A stretch of 64,000 bases of DNA, from the NCBI RefSeq assembly GCF_000413435.1, contig NZ_KE340326.1, forward strand, positions 306,704-370,703, in the 5' to 3' direction. Of this stretch, positions 18,253 through 28,156 are shown in pieces. The notes below the pieces were generated by a model. It ran no database searches and was not told where the DNA came from. It saw nothing but the letters and a program-made list of their open reading frames with translations. The position numbers and the translations under genes are program-made. The DNA is from Campylobacter ureolyticus ACS-301-V-Sch3b (GTDB taxonomy: Bacteria; Campylobacterota; Campylobacteria; Campylobacterales; Campylobacteraceae). Every line of letters starts with the position of its first letter. The first letter of the stretch is position 1.

Positions 18253-19503
18253 TTAAAGTCCTACTGCACTTAAAGTTTGGAATTTATTCATATAAATTTG
18301 TGCTTCAATTTTTCTCATAGTGTCTAATGCAACTGAAACAACAATTAAAACTGAAGTTCCTCCAAAAGCAAAAGGCACACCTAAAAATTTAACTAAAAGC
18401 CAAGGAAGTGTTGATATAAGTCCTAGGTAAATAGCACCCCAAAATGTAAGTCTTCCAGCAACATCGTTTAAAAAAGTAGCAGTATTTTCACCAGGTCTAA
18501 CTCCTGGAATAAATCCGCCTTGTTTTTTCAAATTCTCACTAATATCTTTTGAGTTAAATGCAATTGTTGCATAAAAATATGCAAAAAACACAACACATAA
18601 AAACATTAAAATTTGAAACATATAGCCATTTGGACTAAAAAAGTCATTTATTTTTAGCATTATAGGATTTGAACTTGCTTGGAACATAGTAAGTGGAAAC
18701 ATTAAAATAGCACTAGCAAAAATTGCAGGAATTACTCCACTTAAATTCACTTTTACTGGAATATAGTTCATTATCCTTTTATGTTGATTTTGCATCATAA
18801 CTTTTCTTGAATAAGAAATTGGAATTCTTCTTTCTCCAAGTTCTACAAAAATAACAAAACCAATAGTAAGAAGAACTATTAAGACTATTAGAATAAGCAC
18901 TAAGAAATTCATCTCGCCTGTATTTACTAAATTTACAGCGCCAACTATTGCTGAAGGAAGTCCGCTTACAATACCTGCAAAGATAATTAAACTTATTCCA
19001 TTTCCTATACCTTTTTGAGTGATTTGCTCACCTATCCACATTAAAAGCATAGTTCCTGTTAGCATAGACACACATGAAATTGCTATAAATAAATTTTGAT
19101 CTATTAATACAGCCTCAGATCCCATGTGTTTAAGTCCTATACTTACTCCAATGGCTTGAACTACTGTTATCAAAACAGTTGCATAGCGGATGATTTGCAT
19201 ATATTTTTGCATACCATCTCTCTCTTTTTTTAGTTGCCCAAGCTTTGGAAAAGTTGCTGCTAAAAGCTCCATAATAATAGAAGCTGTAATGTAAGGCATA
19301 ATACCAAGTGAAATTATACTAAGTCTTTCAGCAGCTTTTCCACTAAACATATTAAACATACCGAATGCATTATCACTATTTGTTGTAAAAAAGTCTCTAA
19401 TAACATCGGCATTTACACCAGGAACTGGCACATAGGCCAGTATTCTATAGACAAACAAAAATCCAAAAGTTATCAAGATTTTATTACGAAGTGACTTACT
19501 CAT
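18253..19503 (-). CDS. secY: Protein translocase subunit SecY
   Basis: 416 residues with ten hydrophobic segments. It forms the channel of the Sec translocon in the inner membrane, with SecE and SecG. Landmarks are VPVPGVNADVI near the N-terminus, GIMPYITASIIMELL, and FIPGVRPGENTATFL near residue 330. Its ATG overlaps the rplO stop by one base (TAATG), indicating coupled translation. Confidence 0.98.
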   Translation of the reverse strand: MSKSLRNKILITFGFLFVYRILAYVPVPGVNADVIRDFFTTNSDNAFGMFNMFSGKAAERLSIISLGIMPYITASIIMELLAATFPKLGQLKKERDGMQKYMQIIRYATVLITVVQAIGVSIGLKHMGSEAVLIDQNLFIAISCVSMLTGTMLLMWIGEQITQKGIGNGISLIIFAGIVSGLPSAIVGAVNLVNTGEMNFLVLILIVLIVLLTIGFVIFVELGERRIPISYSRKVMMQNQHKRIMNYIPVKVNLSGVIPAIFASAILMFPLTMFQASSNPIMLKINDFFSPNGYMFQILMFLCVVFFAYFYATIAFNSKDISENLKKQGGFIPGVRPGENTATFLNDVAGRLTFWGAIYLGLISTLPWLLVKFLGVPFAFGGTSVLIVVSVALDTMRKIEAQIYMNKFQTLSAVGL

Positions 19504-19904
19504 TAGTTTTGTCCGCTAGTTCTTATATTTTCATCTTTTATTTTTGAAATAAGATCTTTGGCACTTGCGCCAATTAATTTTATTTTTGAAATTTTGTTTG
19601 AAAATTTATGTATTGATCTTATGCTTTCAAAAGTAATCTCATCTAAATTTTTAATAGCTGAAATTTTTTCTACATTGATAACATAAGGTTTTTCTACTCT
19701 AGAAGTAAAACCAACTTTTGGAAGTCTTCTTTGAAGTGGTTGTTGTCCACCTTCAAAACCTCTTTTTTCATTAAAGCCAGTTCTAGCTCTTTGACCTTTC
19801 ATTCCTTTTCCAGCTGTTTTTCCCCAGCCTGTTCCTCTACCTCTTCCAATTCTTTTTTTAGAATGAGTTGAGCCAGCTGCTTTTTGTAAATTTTCTAATC
19901 CCAT
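19503..19904 (-). CDS. rplO: 50S ribosomal protein L15
   Basis: 133 residues, a little shorter than E. coli L15 but usual for Campylobacter. The glycine- and arginine-rich N-terminus ([19 protein letters not shown]) and [16 protein letters not shown] are diagnostic. It helps late assembly of the large subunit. Confidence 0.98.
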   Translation of the reverse strand: MGLENLQKAAGSTHSKKRIGRGRGTGWGKTAGKGMKGQRARTGFNEKRGFEGGQQPLQRRLPKVGFTSRVEKPYVINVEKISAIKNLDEITFESIRSIHKFSNKISKIKLIGASAKDLISKIKDENIRTSGQN

Positions 19905-19907
19905 ATA

Positions 19908-20351
19908 TTATCCTTTCATCATACTAAGAGCTTTAATAGTTGCTCTTACAACATTTGATGAGTTGTTAGAACCTAAAGACTTAGTTAAGATATCTTGAAT
20001 TCCAGCAAGTTCTAAAACAGGACGAGTTGAACCACCAGCGATAACTCCTGTTCCTTCGCTAGCAGGTTTTAGTAAAATTTTACTTGCGTTAAATTTAGCC
20101 TCAACATCATGAGGAACTGTTGTTCCATTTAATTTTACTTTAATGATATTTTTAAATGCATCATCAACTGCTTTTTTAATAGCATCAGGAACTTCTTTAC
20201 TCTTTCCAAAACCATATCCCACTAAGCCTTTTTTGTTGCCTATAACAACTAAAGCTGTAAATCTAAATCTTCTACCACCTTTAACAACTTTAGCTACTCT
20301 ACTGATATCAACGATTACTTCTTCAAATTCTTCTTTATTGTAATTTTCCAT
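19908..20351 (-). CDS. rpsE: 30S ribosomal protein S5
   Basis: 147 residues. [20 protein letters not shown] and [20 protein letters not shown] mark the S5 fold, and the block [20 protein letters not shown] the C-terminal domain. S5 takes part in decoding accuracy and mRNA unwinding. Confidence 0.98.
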   Translation of the reverse strand: MENYNKEEFEEVIVDISRVAKVVKGGRRFRFTALVVIGNKKGLVGYGFGKSKEVPDAIKKAVDDAFKNIIKVKLNGTTVPHDVEAKFNASKILLKPASEGTGVIAGGSTRPVLELAGIQDILTKSLGSNNSSNVVRATIKALSMMKG

Positions 20352-20366
20352 TTTCTATCCTTAGGG

Positions 20367-20723
20367 CTATAGCTTAATGCCATTTTCTCTTAATGCATCA
20401 GCAAATGACGCAATAACACCATGATATAAATATCCGTTTCTATCAAAAACCACCTGATCTATCCCTTTTTCTTTTAACTTATCTGCCATATCTTTTCCTA
20501 AAGCTATAGCACCATCTTTATTAGCTTTTAATTTTAAAACACTACCACTACTTGCACAAATTGTTTGTGAAGCCACATCATCAATTGCTTGTGCATAAAC
20601 AGTTTTGTTTGATTTAAAAATAGAAATTCTAGGGCAAGCAGCTACACCTGAAATTTTGGCTCTAACTCTTTTTTTTCTTTTTATTCTTAGAGATACTTTT
20701 TTCTTTAAAATACTTACTTTCAT
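20367..20723 (-). CDS. rplR: 50S ribosomal protein L18
   Basis: 118 residues. A basic N-terminus ([18 protein letters not shown]) is followed by [20 protein letters not shown] and the C-terminal [21 protein letters not shown]18 binds 5S rRNA. Confidence 0.98.
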   Translation of the reverse strand: MKVSILKKKVSLRIKRKKRVRAKISGVAACPRISIFKSNKTVYAQAIDDVASQTICASSGSVLKLKANKDGAIALGKDMADKLKEKGIDQVVFDRNGYLYHGVIASFADALRENGIKL

Positions 20724-20732
20724 TTTTTACCC

Positions 20733-21269
20733 TTATTTCTTAGATGTTTTTCCAGCTTTGCGGATAATTCGCTCATCTACATATTTAATACCTTTACCTT
20801 TGTATGGCTCAGGTGGTCTAAACTCGCGAACTTCAGCTGCTACTTGACCAACATTTTGTTTATTATAGCCAGATATTGTTATTATATTTTTTTCAATACT
20901 AGCTTGAACGCCTTCTGGAAGCTTATAATTAATAGAGTGTGAAAAACCTAAATTTAATTCTAATACATTGCCTTTAACAGCAGCTCTATAACCAACACCA
21001 TTTACTTCAAGTTTTTTTGAAAAACCATCAGTTAAACCAACTACGATGTTGTGTGCTAATGATCTATAAGTTCCCCAAAAAGCTCTACTTTGTCTATCTT
21101 CACCTTTTGGTGAAAAAACTATTGAGCCATCTTTTAACTCAACATTTACAAAGCCTTTTGTATCTAGCTCTTGAGTAATATTACCTTTTTTAAAACTCAA
21201 AACAGTTGAGTTTAAACTTACATCTATACCTTTTGGGATAGATATTGGTTGTTTGCCTATTCTTGACAT
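20733..21269 (-). CDS. rplF: 50S ribosomal protein L6
   Basis: 178 residues. [14 protein letters not shown] at the start and the C-terminal [18 protein letters not shown] are characteristic. L6 lies near the factor-binding site of the large subunit. An 83-base spacer separates it from rpsH, longer than most gaps in this operon. Confidence 0.98.
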   Translation of the reverse strand: MSRIGKQPISIPKGIDVSLNSTVLSFKKGNITQELDTKGFVNVELKDGSIVFSPKGEDRQSRAFWGTYRSLAHNIVVGLTDGFSKKLEVNGVGYRAAVKGNVLELNLGFSHSINYKLPEGVQASIEKNIITISGYNKQNVGQVAAEVREFRPPEPYKGKGIKYVDERIIRKAGKTSKK

Positions 21270-21352
21270 TTTTTTCCTTTTTACTTGTCTAGGGTATGTC
21301 TACTTTTAAGAATGGATACCACAATACCATAAAAAGCAGATTTAAAAAGTTC

Positions 21353-21748
21353 TTACCAAACTGTGCAAAGAACTTCGCCGCCAATTCCTCTTTTGCTAGC
21401 TTCTATACCAGCCATAATGCCTTGACTTGTTGAAACTATAACTGTTCCATAACCGTTTTTAAATCTTTTTATCTCATCTTTACCTTGATAAAGTCTTCTA
21501 CTTGGCTTTGAAACTCTAGTTAGCTCATTTATAACGCTTCTGCCATTTTCATCATATTTTAAAACAACATTTATAAATTTTTTATTGTTTTCTTCTACAA
21601 CATTATAACTTTCAAGATACTCTTTTTCTGTTAAAATTCTAGCTATTGCCTCAACTGATTTAGAGTGTAGAAGTTTTGTTGTATCAAGTCTTCTTAAGCT
21701 AGCGTTTCTAATTCTTGTTAAAGCATCTGATATTAAATCATTCAACAT
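21353..21748 (-). CDS. rpsH: 30S ribosomal protein S8
   Basis: 131 residues. [16 protein letters not shown] and the C-terminal [20 protein letters not shown] identify S8, a primary 16S rRNA binder and, in E. coli, the translational repressor of the spc operon. Confidence 0.98.
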   Translation of the reverse strand: MLNDLISDALTRIRNASLRRLDTTKLLHSKSVEAIARILTEKEYLESYNVVEENNKKFINVVLKYDENGRSVINELTRVSKPSRRLYQGKDEIKRFKNGYGTVIVSTSQGIMAGIEASKRGIGGEVLCTVW

Positions 21749-21757
21749 AACTCTTCC

Positions 21758-21943
21758 TTACCAACTTGATTTTTTAAGGCCTGGAATTAGACCTTCATTA
21801 GCCATTTTTCTAAGACAAACTCTACAAAGTCCAAAGTCCCTATAAACAGACTTTGATCTTCCGCAAATTTTACATCTTGTGTATTTTCTAGAGCTAAATT
21901 TAGCCTCTCTACTTGCCTTAGCTATCATTGATTTTTTTGCCAT
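21758..21943 (-). CDS. rpsN: 30S ribosomal protein S14, zinc type
   Basis: 61 residues, the short type Z form. Four cysteines in CKICGRSKS...LCRVCLRK bind zinc. Located between rplE and rpsH as usual. Confidence 0.98.
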   Translation of the reverse strand: MAKKSMIAKASREAKFSSRKYTRCKICGRSKSVYRDFGLCRVCLRKMANEGLIPGLKKSSW

Positions 21944-21944
21944 A

Positions 21945-22490
21945 TTAATTTCCTTTTGAAAAAGGCATACCTAAAACTTCTAAAAGTTTGTAAGCCTCTT
22001 TATCGCTATTTGTTGTTGTAACTATAGTGATGTTCATACCGTGAGTTCTTAAAATTTTATCATACTCAACTTCTGGGAACATTAACTGCTCATCCAAACC
22101 AAAATTATAGTTTCCTCTTCCATCAAAGCCATTTTTTGGAAGACCTCTAAAATCTTTTACTCTTGGAAGTGCAACAGAGATAAGCTTATCTAAAAAGACA
22201 AACATATTATCTTTTCTTAAAGTTACTTTTATTCCTACAGGATAACCCTCTCTTACCTTAAAGCTTGCAACTGATTTTTTAGCATTTACGCCAAGTGCTT
22301 TTTGTCCAGCTATTAAAGAGATTGTATCTATCATATTTTGAAATACTTTTTGATCTCTTGCAGCATCACCAGCACCAACGCTAATAACTACTTTTTCAAT
22401 AGCAGGAATTAACATAGGATTTTTTATATCAAATTCTTTTATAAGCTCAGGTCTTACTTGGTCATTATATTTAGTTCTAAGTCTATTCAT
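21945..22490 (-). CDS. rplE: 50S ribosomal protein L5
   Basis: 181 residues. [35 protein letters not shown] and [20 protein letters not shown] identify L5, which binds 5S rRNA and contacts the P-site tRNA and S13. One base separates it from rpsN. Confidence 0.98.
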   Translation of the reverse strand: MNRLRTKYNDQVRPELIKEFDIKNPMLIPAIEKVVISVGAGDAARDQKVFQNMIDTISLIAGQKALGVNAKKSVASFKVREGYPVGIKVTLRKDNMFVFLDKLISVALPRVKDFRGLPKNGFDGRGNYNFGLDEQLMFPEVEYDKILRTHGMNITIVTTTNSDKEAYKLLEVLGMPFSKGN

Positions 22491-22493
22491 AAA

Positions 22494-22727
22494 TTACTCC
22501 TCAACCTTTGCAACATTTGAAATATCCATAGGCATTTCTTCACCTACAAAACCGCCATTAGGAAATTTTTCGCTAGGTTTAACAGCCTTTTTAGCTACTT
22601 TGCAACCCTCAACAATAACTTTTCCTTCTTTTGCAAAAACATTTTTTACAATTCCGGTCTTGCCTTTTTCTTCACCAGCAATTATCTTAACACTGTCGCC
22701 TTTTTTAATTTTATATTTTGTTATCAT
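22494..22727 (-). CDS. rplX: 50S ribosomal protein L24
   Basis: 77 residues, the short epsilonproteobacterial form. KIKKGDSVKIIAGEEKGKTG is the KOW motif. L24 starts assembly of the large subunit. It overlaps the rplN stop by one base. Confidence 0.97.
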   Translation of the reverse strand: MITKYKIKKGDSVKIIAGEEKGKTGIVKNVFAKEGKVIVEGCKVAKKAVKPSEKFPNGGFVGEEMPMDISNVAKVEE

Positions 22728-23095
22728 TATAAAACCTCCGGTGCAAGTGAAACTATTTTCATAAATCCACCATATCTTACTTCTCTACCAACTGGTCCAA
22801 AAATACGAGTTCCAACTGGCTCTTTTTTTGCATCAAGAATAACAGCTGCATTTTCATCAAATCTAATCAAAGATCCATCAAGTCTTTGAATTTCTTTTTT
22901 TGTTCTAACAACAACAGCCTTAACAACTTGACCTTTTTTCATTTTTCCATTAGGTAGAGCTTTTTTAACTGAGCAAACAATGATATCACCAATTGTTGCA
23001 TATCTTCTTTTGCTTCCACCTAAAACTTTTATACACATTATTTCTTTAGCACCGCTATTATCAGCTACTGAAAGTCTTGTAAAGCTTTGAATCAT
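22727..23095 (-). CDS. rplN: 50S ribosomal protein L14
   Basis: 122 residues. [20 protein letters not shown] and the C-terminal [11 protein letters not shown] are diagnostic. L14 forms an intersubunit bridge. One-base overlaps with both rpsQ and rplX. Confidence 0.98.
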   Translation of the reverse strand: MIQSFTRLSVADNSGAKEIMCIKVLGGSKRRYATIGDIIVCSVKKALPNGKMKKGQVVKAVVVRTKKEIQRLDGSLIRFDENAAVILDAKKEPVGTRIFGPVGREVRYGGFMKIVSLAPEVL

Positions 23096-23349
23096 TACTC
23101 AACTCCTTTTTTTACAACTTTATATAAGCGAAATGCTTTATTTTTACTAAGCGGTCTACACTCAATCGCTGAGATAACATCGCCTATTTGTGTTTGATTT
23201 GCTTCATCATGCACTAAATATTTTTTAAATCTTTTAACAAATTTTCTATATCTAGGATGCATAACTTTTCTCTCAACTAAAACAGTTGCAGTTTTATCTC
23301 CTGCTTTTTTAAGTACAACGCCTTGAATAACTCTTTTTGATGTTATCAT
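23095..23349 (-). CDS. rpsQ: 30S ribosomal protein S17
   Basis: 84 residues. [20 protein letters not shown] and [20 protein letters not shown] show the S17 OB fold, a primary binder of 16S rRNA. Confidence 0.98.
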   Translation of the reverse strand: MITSKRVIQGVVLKKAGDKTATVLVERKVMHPRYRKFVKRFKKYLVHDEANQTQIGDVISAIECRPLSKNKAFRLYKVVKKGVE

Positions 23350-23544
23350 TTATGCTCCCTTATTAACTGCTGTAATGGCAGTTTTAACTCTAGCAATATC
23401 TTTTTTAACCTCACGAATTTCATTAGGGTTTGTAAGTTGCATAGTTTTTAGCTTTCTTTTTAATTCAAAAAGCAACTTTTTTTTCTCTATTAGCATAGTG
23501 TTTAACTCAGCTACACTTTTATCTTTTATCTCAGTATAGTTCAT
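23350..23544 (-). CDS. rpmC: 50S ribosomal protein L29
   Basis: 64 residues. [20 protein letters not shown] begins a two-helix protein at the tunnel exit. A GTG two codons upstream (23550) is also in frame, but the GAGAGA ribosome site is better spaced for the ATG at 23544. The stop of rplP lies 11 bases inside the gene, so the two overlap. Confidence 0.95.
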   Translation of the reverse strand: MNYTEIKDKSVAELNTMLIEKKKLLFELKRKLKTMQLTNPNEIREVKKDIARVKTAITAVNKGA

Positions 23545-23956
23545 TTTCACTCTCTCTTGTTACTATTTTTGATTTAAATGGCAACTTATGCATTGATAGA
23601 GTAAGTGCTGATCTTGAAAGCTTCTCACTTGGCCCTGCCATTTCAAATATGATTCTACCAGGTTTTATATTCATAACCCACTCTTCAACACCGCCTTTAC
23701 CTTTACCCATACGAGTTTCTAAAGGTTTTTTAGTTAAAGGTTTATCAGGGAAAACACAAATCCAAATTTTAGCTTGTCTTTGCACATATCTTGTCATAGC
23801 AATACGAGCTGCTTCAATTTGGCGTGAGTTTATTCTACCTGCCTCAACAGCTTTTATACCAATGGTACCATAAGTAAGTTGAGTTCCTCTGGTAGCATAA
23901 CCTCGGTTTCTGCCCTTCATCATTTTTCTATATTTAGTCTTTTTTGGCATTAACAT
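23531..23956 (-). CDS. rplP: 50S ribosomal protein L16
   Basis: 141 residues. [19 protein letters not shown] and [12 protein letters not shown] are characteristic. L16 organises the A-site region of the large subunit. It overlaps rpmC by 14 bases. Confidence 0.98.
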   Translation of the reverse strand: MLMPKKTKYRKMMKGRNRGYATRGTQLTYGTIGIKAVEAGRINSRQIEAARIAMTRYVQRQAKIWICVFPDKPLTKKPLETRMGKGKGGVEEWVMNIKPGRIIFEMAGPSEKLSRSALTLSMHKLPFKSKIVTRESENELY

Positions 23957-23958
23957 AA

Positions 23959-24657
23959 TTATCTACCTCTTCTTGTTCTTCTTGATCTTTTTGGTGCGTT
24001 TTCTTCTGTTTTTTCAGGCTCAAGTCCTTTATGTAAAACCTCACCTTTGAATATCCAAACTTTTACGCCGATATTTCCATAAGTAGTGTGAGCTTCTGCA
24101 AACCCATAATCTATCTTGGCTCTAAAAGTATGTAGTGGAACTCTACCTTCCAAATACCACTCTGTTCTTGCCATTTCAGCACCACCAAGTCTTCCAGATA
24201 CTACAACTTTTATACCTTTTGCACCTGATTTTTGTGCATTTTGGATAACTTTTTTCATTGCTCTTCTAAAAGCAACTCTTCTTTCAAGCTGCATAGCAAC
24301 ATTTTCAGCAGCAAGCTGAGCAGATGCACCTGCTTTTCTCTCTTCTTTTATGTTAATATTAACATCTTTACCAATAAGTTTTACAACATCTTGTTTTAAA
24401 ACTTCAACCTCGCTACCTTTTTTACCGATAATAATTCCAGGTCTTGCAGCAACAATAGTTATTCTAATTCTTTTTGCTGTTCTTTCTATAATGATTTGAG
24501 CTATACCTGCATAATATAATTTTGATTTTAAAAATTTTCTAATTTTATAATCTTCAAAAATATTTACAGGCAAATTCTCCTTTGAAGGAAACCATCTAGA
24601 CTCCCAGTTTTTATTAATTCCTAGTCTTAGTCCTATTGGATTGGCTTTTTGTCCCAT
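23959..24657 (-). CDS. rpsC: 30S ribosomal protein S3
   Basis: 232 residues. [20 protein letters not shown], then a KH domain with [14 protein letters not shown], then the C-terminal [21 protein letters not shown]3 forms part of the mRNA entry channel. It is one base from rplV. Confidence 0.98.
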   Translation of the reverse strand: MGQKANPIGLRLGINKNWESRWFPSKENLPVNIFEDYKIRKFLKSKLYYAGIAQIIIERTAKRIRITIVAARPGIIIGKKGSEVEVLKQDVVKLIGKDVNINIKEERKAGASAQLAAENVAMQLERRVAFRRAMKKVIQNAQKSGAKGIKVVVSGRLGGAEMARTEWYLEGRVPLHTFRAKIDYGFAEAHTTYGNIGVKVWIFKGEVLHKGLEPEKTEENAPKRSRRTRRGR

Positions 24658-24658
24658 T

Positions 24659-24991
24659 TTACGCTTCCTTCTTTTGTAATTTTGAAACTTCTACCATTAT
24701 ATGAGAAGTAGGTTTTCTAATCTTGCTAGCTGATCCTCTTGCTCTAGGTCTAAATCTTTTTAGAACAGGACCTGCATCTACTCTGCATGAACTAACTATA
24801 ACTTCTTCTGGCTCATATCCACCATTTGCAACAGCACTTGATATAGCATTAGCGATATATTTTGCGCCACGATTTGGTGTAAATTCCAATGTTGCAAGAG
24901 CAAATTCTGCATTCATACCTTGAATTTGTTTTGCTATAAGTCTAGTCTTTGTCGGAGAAATACGAACAAATTTAATAATTGATTTACTCAT
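24659..24991 (-). CDS. rplV: 50S ribosomal protein L22
   Basis: 110 residues. [20 protein letters not shown] and the beta hairpin [18 protein letters not shown] identify L22, whose hairpin lines the exit tunnel and can carry macrolide-resistance changes. No unusual hairpin length is seen. Confidence 0.98.
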   Translation of the reverse strand: MSKSIIKFVRISPTKTRLIAKQIQGMNAEFALATLEFTPNRGAKYIANAISSAVANGGYEPEEVIVSSCRVDAGPVLKRFRPRARGSASKIRKPTSHIMVEVSKLQKKEA

Positions 24992-25000
24992 ACTCTACTC

Positions 25001-25282
25001 CTATTTACCGATTTTCTTTTGAACTGAGCCACGGTGGCCTTTAAAAGTTCTTGTTGGAGCAAACTCACCTAATTTATAACCTATATGATGCTCTGTAATA
25101 TACACAGGTATAAAACTTTTACCGTTATGAACATTAAATGTAAGTCCAATCATTTCAGGTACAATCGTGCTTCTTCTTGACCAAGTTTTAATCGGCTTAT
25201 TATCTTTTGCTTTTTTAGCAACTTCTACCTTTTTCATTACATGATCATCAACGAAAGGACCTTTTTTGAGTGATCTAGCCAT
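25001..25282 (-). CDS. rpsS: 30S ribosomal protein S19
   Basis: 93 residues. [20 protein letters not shown] and [16 protein letters not shown] sequence ([17 protein letters not shown]) identify S19, in the head of the small subunit. Confidence 0.98.
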   Translation of the reverse strand: MARSLKKGPFVDDHVMKKVEVAKKAKDNKPIKTWSRRSTIVPEMIGLTFNVHNGKSFIPVYITEHHIGYKLGEFAPTRTFKGHRGSVQKKIGK

Positions 25283-25284
25283 CT

Positions 25285-26115
25285 CTATTTTCCTTTCCTT
25301 CTTGAAATTATAAGTTTATCACTAGCTTTTTTGCGTCTAGTTTTTAGACCTTTAGTTGGTTGTCCCCATGGAGTAACAGGATGACGGCCTGAGTTTTTCT
25401 TACCTTCACCACCACCGTGTGGGTGATCAACAGGGTTCATCGCACTACCTCTTGTTTGAGGGCGAATTCCTAAATGTCTATTTCTACCAGCTTTACCGAT
25501 AACAACATTTGCCCACTCTTCATTACCAACTACACCAATAGTTGCCATACACTCAGCCAAAACTCTTCTCATTTCGCCACTTGGTAATCTTAATGCAACA
25601 TATTTTTCTTCTTTACCCATAAGTTGAGCATATCCACCAGCACTTCTTGCAATTTGTGCACCTTTTCCAGGTTTTAGCTCAATATTATGTAGGATTGTTC
25701 CAAGAGGAATGCTTTTTAATTTCATAGCATTTCCTGGTTTTATATCAAGACCACTCTCAGCAGAAGCGATAACATCGCCAACTTTTAAGCCATTTGGTTG
25801 AATAATATATCTTTTTTCACCATCTTTGTAGCTAATTAATGCAATTCTACAATTTCTGTTTGGATCATACTCAATAGCTTCAACTTTGCCTTCAATGCCA
25901 AATTTTCTTCTTTTAAAATCAATAATTCTATAAAGTTTTTTAGCTCCGGCTTGTTTATGTCTTGAAGTTATTCTTCCATCGTGGTTTCTTCCAGCAGTTG
26001 CAGGAACTTTTTTAAGAAGTGATCTTACACTTGCTTTTGCAGTTATATCATCACTGCTTAAACCACTCATAAATCTTCTACTTGGAGTATATGGTTTATA
26101 ATGTTTTACTGACAT
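25285..26115 (-). CDS. rplB: 50S ribosomal protein L2
   Basis: 276 residues. [20 protein letters not shown] at the start; the C-terminal [17 protein letters not shown] carries the histidine loop needed for peptidyl transferase centre assembly. One base from rplW. Confidence 0.98.
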   Translation of the reverse strand: MSVKHYKPYTPSRRFMSGLSSDDITAKASVRSLLKKVPATAGRNHDGRITSRHKQAGAKKLYRIIDFKRRKFGIEGKVEAIEYDPNRNCRIALISYKDGEKRYIIQPNGLKVGDVIASAESGLDIKPGNAMKLKSIPLGTILHNIELKPGKGAQIARSAGGYAQLMGKEEKYVALRLPSGEMRRVLAECMATIGVVGNEEWANVVIGKAGRNRHLGIRPQTRGSAMNPVDHPHGGGEGKKNSGRHPVTPWGQPTKGLKTRRKKASDKLIISRRKGK

Positions 26116-26116
26116 C

Positions 26117-26398
26117 TTATGCTCCTATACTTTCTAGGCTTGCACCTTCAGGAAGTTTAACATAGAATTTTTTGTAATTATTTCTTGCGCCAATTCTTCC
26201 TCTAAATCTTTTAACTTTACCATTCATTTTTAATGAATTTATCTTTAAAGGTGTGATTCCAAAATACTCTTTTAATATAGCTTTTAGTTTATTTTTAGTT
26301 ACATCTGTTGATGTTTGAATAACAACCACACCGCTTTCTTGAAGGTCTAAAGTTTTTTCTGTATAAAGAATCGTTTTTATATCTGTTATATCTGCCAT
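26117..26398 (-). CDS. rplW: 50S ribosomal protein L23
   Basis: 93 residues. [40 protein letters not shown] identify L23, the docking site for trigger factor and SRP at the exit tunnel. Confidence 0.97.
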   Translation of the reverse strand: MADITDIKTILYTEKTLDLQESGVVVIQTSTDVTKNKLKAILKEYFGITPLKINSLKMNGKVKRFRGRIGARNNYKKFYVKLPEGASLESIGA

Positions 26399-26399
26399 T

Positions 26400-27044
26400 T
26401 TAACCCTCTTTTATTATCTTATCAAGTGCTGATTTTTCAATAATAACCGCACTATATACTTTTACTAAATAAGCATTTATTTCACTTACATCAATAGCGT
26501 AGCAATTTGTTAAATTTCTATATGCTAAGAATGTGTTTTGAATTCTTTTTGCACTTTCTAAACTATCAACAGATGATAAGTCTCCAACAATTAAAGCATC
26601 TCTAACTTTAAAGTTATTTATGAAGCTATTAGCATCTTTTGTTTTGCCTGACTCTATATCAATGCTTTCAACAGCAAAAATTTTACCTTGCTCAGCTCTT
26701 TCAAAAAGTGCTCTTTCAAGTGCAAGTCTTTTTTGTTTTTTATTTATTTTTTGAATGTAGTTTCTTTCGTTACTTGGACCAAAAGATACTCCACCACCAA
26801 CCCAAACGTTTGTTCTAGTTGAACCAGCTCTAGCTCCACCACGACCTTTTTGACGCCATGGTTTTTTACCACCACCACTTACTTCAGATCTTGTTTTAGT
26901 ATGAGCTGTATTTGATCTAACAGCTGCAAGGTATGATTTTACATATAAATATAAGTTGTGTGGATTTACTTCGCTATATTTTACAGGAAGTTCTATCTCG
27001 CCTGCATTTTCAAGCTTTTCATTAAATACTGCTACTTTACTCAT
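26400..27044 (-). CDS. rplD: 50S ribosomal protein L4
   Basis: 214 residues. The conserved loop [18 protein letters not shown] near residue 65 lines the exit tunnel. In E. coli L4 also represses the S10 operon; no E. coli-like leader target is evident here. Its ATG overlaps the rplC stop (ATGA). Confidence 0.98.
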   Translation of the reverse strand: MSKVAVFNEKLENAGEIELPVKYSEVNPHNLYLYVKSYLAAVRSNTAHTKTRSEVSGGGKKPWRQKGRGGARAGSTRTNVWVGGGVSFGPSNERNYIQKINKKQKRLALERALFERAEQGKIFAVESIDIESGKTKDANSFINNFKVRDALIVGDLSSVDSLESAKRIQNTFLAYRNLTNCYAIDVSEINAYLVKVYSAVIIEKSALDKIIKEG

Positions 27045-27619
27045 TTTACTATCCTTATTCTACCCATTGCACCATTAAATCCAGGAACAGAACCTTTTAC
27101 AACTAAAACACCATTGTCTTTATCAAAGCTAACAACTTCGTTTTTAACTGTAACTTTTACATTTCCTGTTTGTCCAGGCATTTTTCTACCAGGCTGAACG
27201 CGTCCTGGCCACTCACAGTTACCAATTGATCCTGATCTTCTGTGAAATCTACTTCCGTGAGATTTCGGACCACCTGCAAAACCATGTCTTTTCATAACGC
27301 CTTGATAACCTTTACCTTTAGTATTAAAGCTTGCTTTTATAACTTTTGCCTCATCTAAAGGAGTCATATCTTGGTCGCCTATTTCGCCATTTGCTACTTC
27401 TAAGCTAGCAAATTTATTGAACTCTTTACTTAGACTATATTTTTTTTGTTGTCCTGCTATAGTTTTATTATTAGATTTACCACTTGCATAAGCAACGATG
27501 GCTTTATTATTTTCACCAACTTCACAAACTTTGGTGCTTATAACTCTTAGCAGACTAACTGGTAGGCTAACTCTATCAACGGTTCTGCTCATACCTATCT
27601 TTTCTACTATATATTCCAT
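27041..27619 (-). CDS. rplC: 50S ribosomal protein L3
   Basis: 192 residues from the ATG at 27619 ([20 protein letters not shown]). The frame stays open 18 codons further up, but that extension would overlap rpsJ, and a GGGG ribosome site lies just before 27619. The block [20 protein letters not shown] and GRMPGQ-like [12 protein letters not shown] are diagnostic. L3 sits under the peptidyl transferase centre. Confidence 0.97.
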   Translation of the reverse strand: MEYIVEKIGMSRTVDRVSLPVSLLRVISTKVCEVGENNKAIVAYASGKSNNKTIAGQQKKYSLSKEFNKFASLEVANGEIGDQDMTPLDEAKVIKASFNTKGKGYQGVMKRHGFAGGPKSHGSRFHRRSGSIGNCEWPGRVQPGRKMPGQTGNVKVTVKNEVVSFDKDNGVLVVKGSVPGFNGAMGRIRIVK

Positions 27620-27623
27620 AAAT

Positions 27624-27941
27624 TTACCCCTTATTACCCATTGCACGAACTTCGACATTAACTTCTGGTGCAAGATCCAATTTTGTAAGTGAATCTACAG
27701 TCTCAGGAGTTGCTGCAACGATATCAAGCATACGGGTGTGAATTCTTATCTCAAACTGCTCTCTTGAATCTTTATTTACGTGTGGAGATTTTAAGACTGT
27801 ATAGCGTTTGATCTTTGTAGGCATAGGCACTGGACCTCTGACATCCGCACCTGTTCTTTTGACAGCTTCTACTATTGCTGTAACTGTTCTATCTAAAACT
27901 CTATGGTCGTAAGCTTTTAACTTTAACCTAATTCTTTCCAT
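27624..27941 (-). CDS. rpsJ: 30S ribosomal protein S10
   Basis: 105 residues. [20 protein letters not shown] and [20 protein letters not shown] identify S10, first gene of the superoperon and a partner of NusB in antitermination. An AAGGAAAAAAA ribosome site precedes the ATG, and a short structured leader follows the promoter. Confidence 0.98.
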   Translation of the reverse strand: MERIRLKLKAYDHRVLDRTVTAIVEAVKRTGADVRGPVPMPTKIKRYTVLKSPHVNKDSREQFEIRIHTRMLDIVAATPETVDSLTKLDLAPEVNVEVRAMGNKG

Positions 27942-27966
27942 AGTTTTTTTCCTTCATAAAGAACTT

Positions 27967-27984
27967 GTCGCAAAAAAATGCGAC
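27967..27984 (-). promoter_or_regulatory. Hairpin in the S10-operon leader
   Basis: GTCGCA / TGCGAC with a six-base A/T loop, within the roughly 60-base leader between the promoter and rpsJ. On the plus strand it is followed by CTTTTTTG, so it could also stop antisense transcription. A regulatory role is inferred only from its position. Confidence 0.45.
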
Positions 27985-28008
27985 CTTTTTTGATTTAAAA
28001 AGATTGTG

Positions 28009-28014
28009 ATTATA
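28009..28014 (-). promoter_or_regulatory. -10 box of the S10-spc-alpha superoperon
   Basis: A perfect TATAAT on the minus strand, 68 bases before rpsJ. It is the only good -10 in the divergent spacer on this strand. No clear -35. Confidence 0.65.
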
Positions 28015-28144
28015 TAAGAATTATTTTGCAAAGTCAATATTTTACGGCATTTTATCTGAAATTTATATTTTTTATTTCCTTATTAAAAGGAAAGTTTTTA
28101 TTTTATTGAAAATTCTTAAAATTTTAAAATTAAGTTAAATTTGC

Positions 28145-28150
28145 TATAAT
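28145..28150 (+). promoter_or_regulatory. Extended -10 box of the ATPase gene, apparently giving a leaderless mRNA
   Basis: TGCTATAAT, an extended -10, ends at 28150 and the ATG begins at 28157. Transcription normally starts 6-8 bases after the box, so the A of the ATG is the expected first base. No ribosome site fits between them. Confidence 0.6.
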
Positions 28151-28156
28151 TTTTCT

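Noticed and set aside
27620..27673. Longer L3 start upstream of 27619
   Set aside because: Would overlap rpsJ by 50 bases and add residues not found in L3; the 27619 ATG has a ribosome site.
27967..27990. Plus-strand intrinsic terminator
   Set aside because: Shape fits (stem then T run), but no plus-strand gene lies upstream; it is better read as a hairpin in the rpsJ leader.
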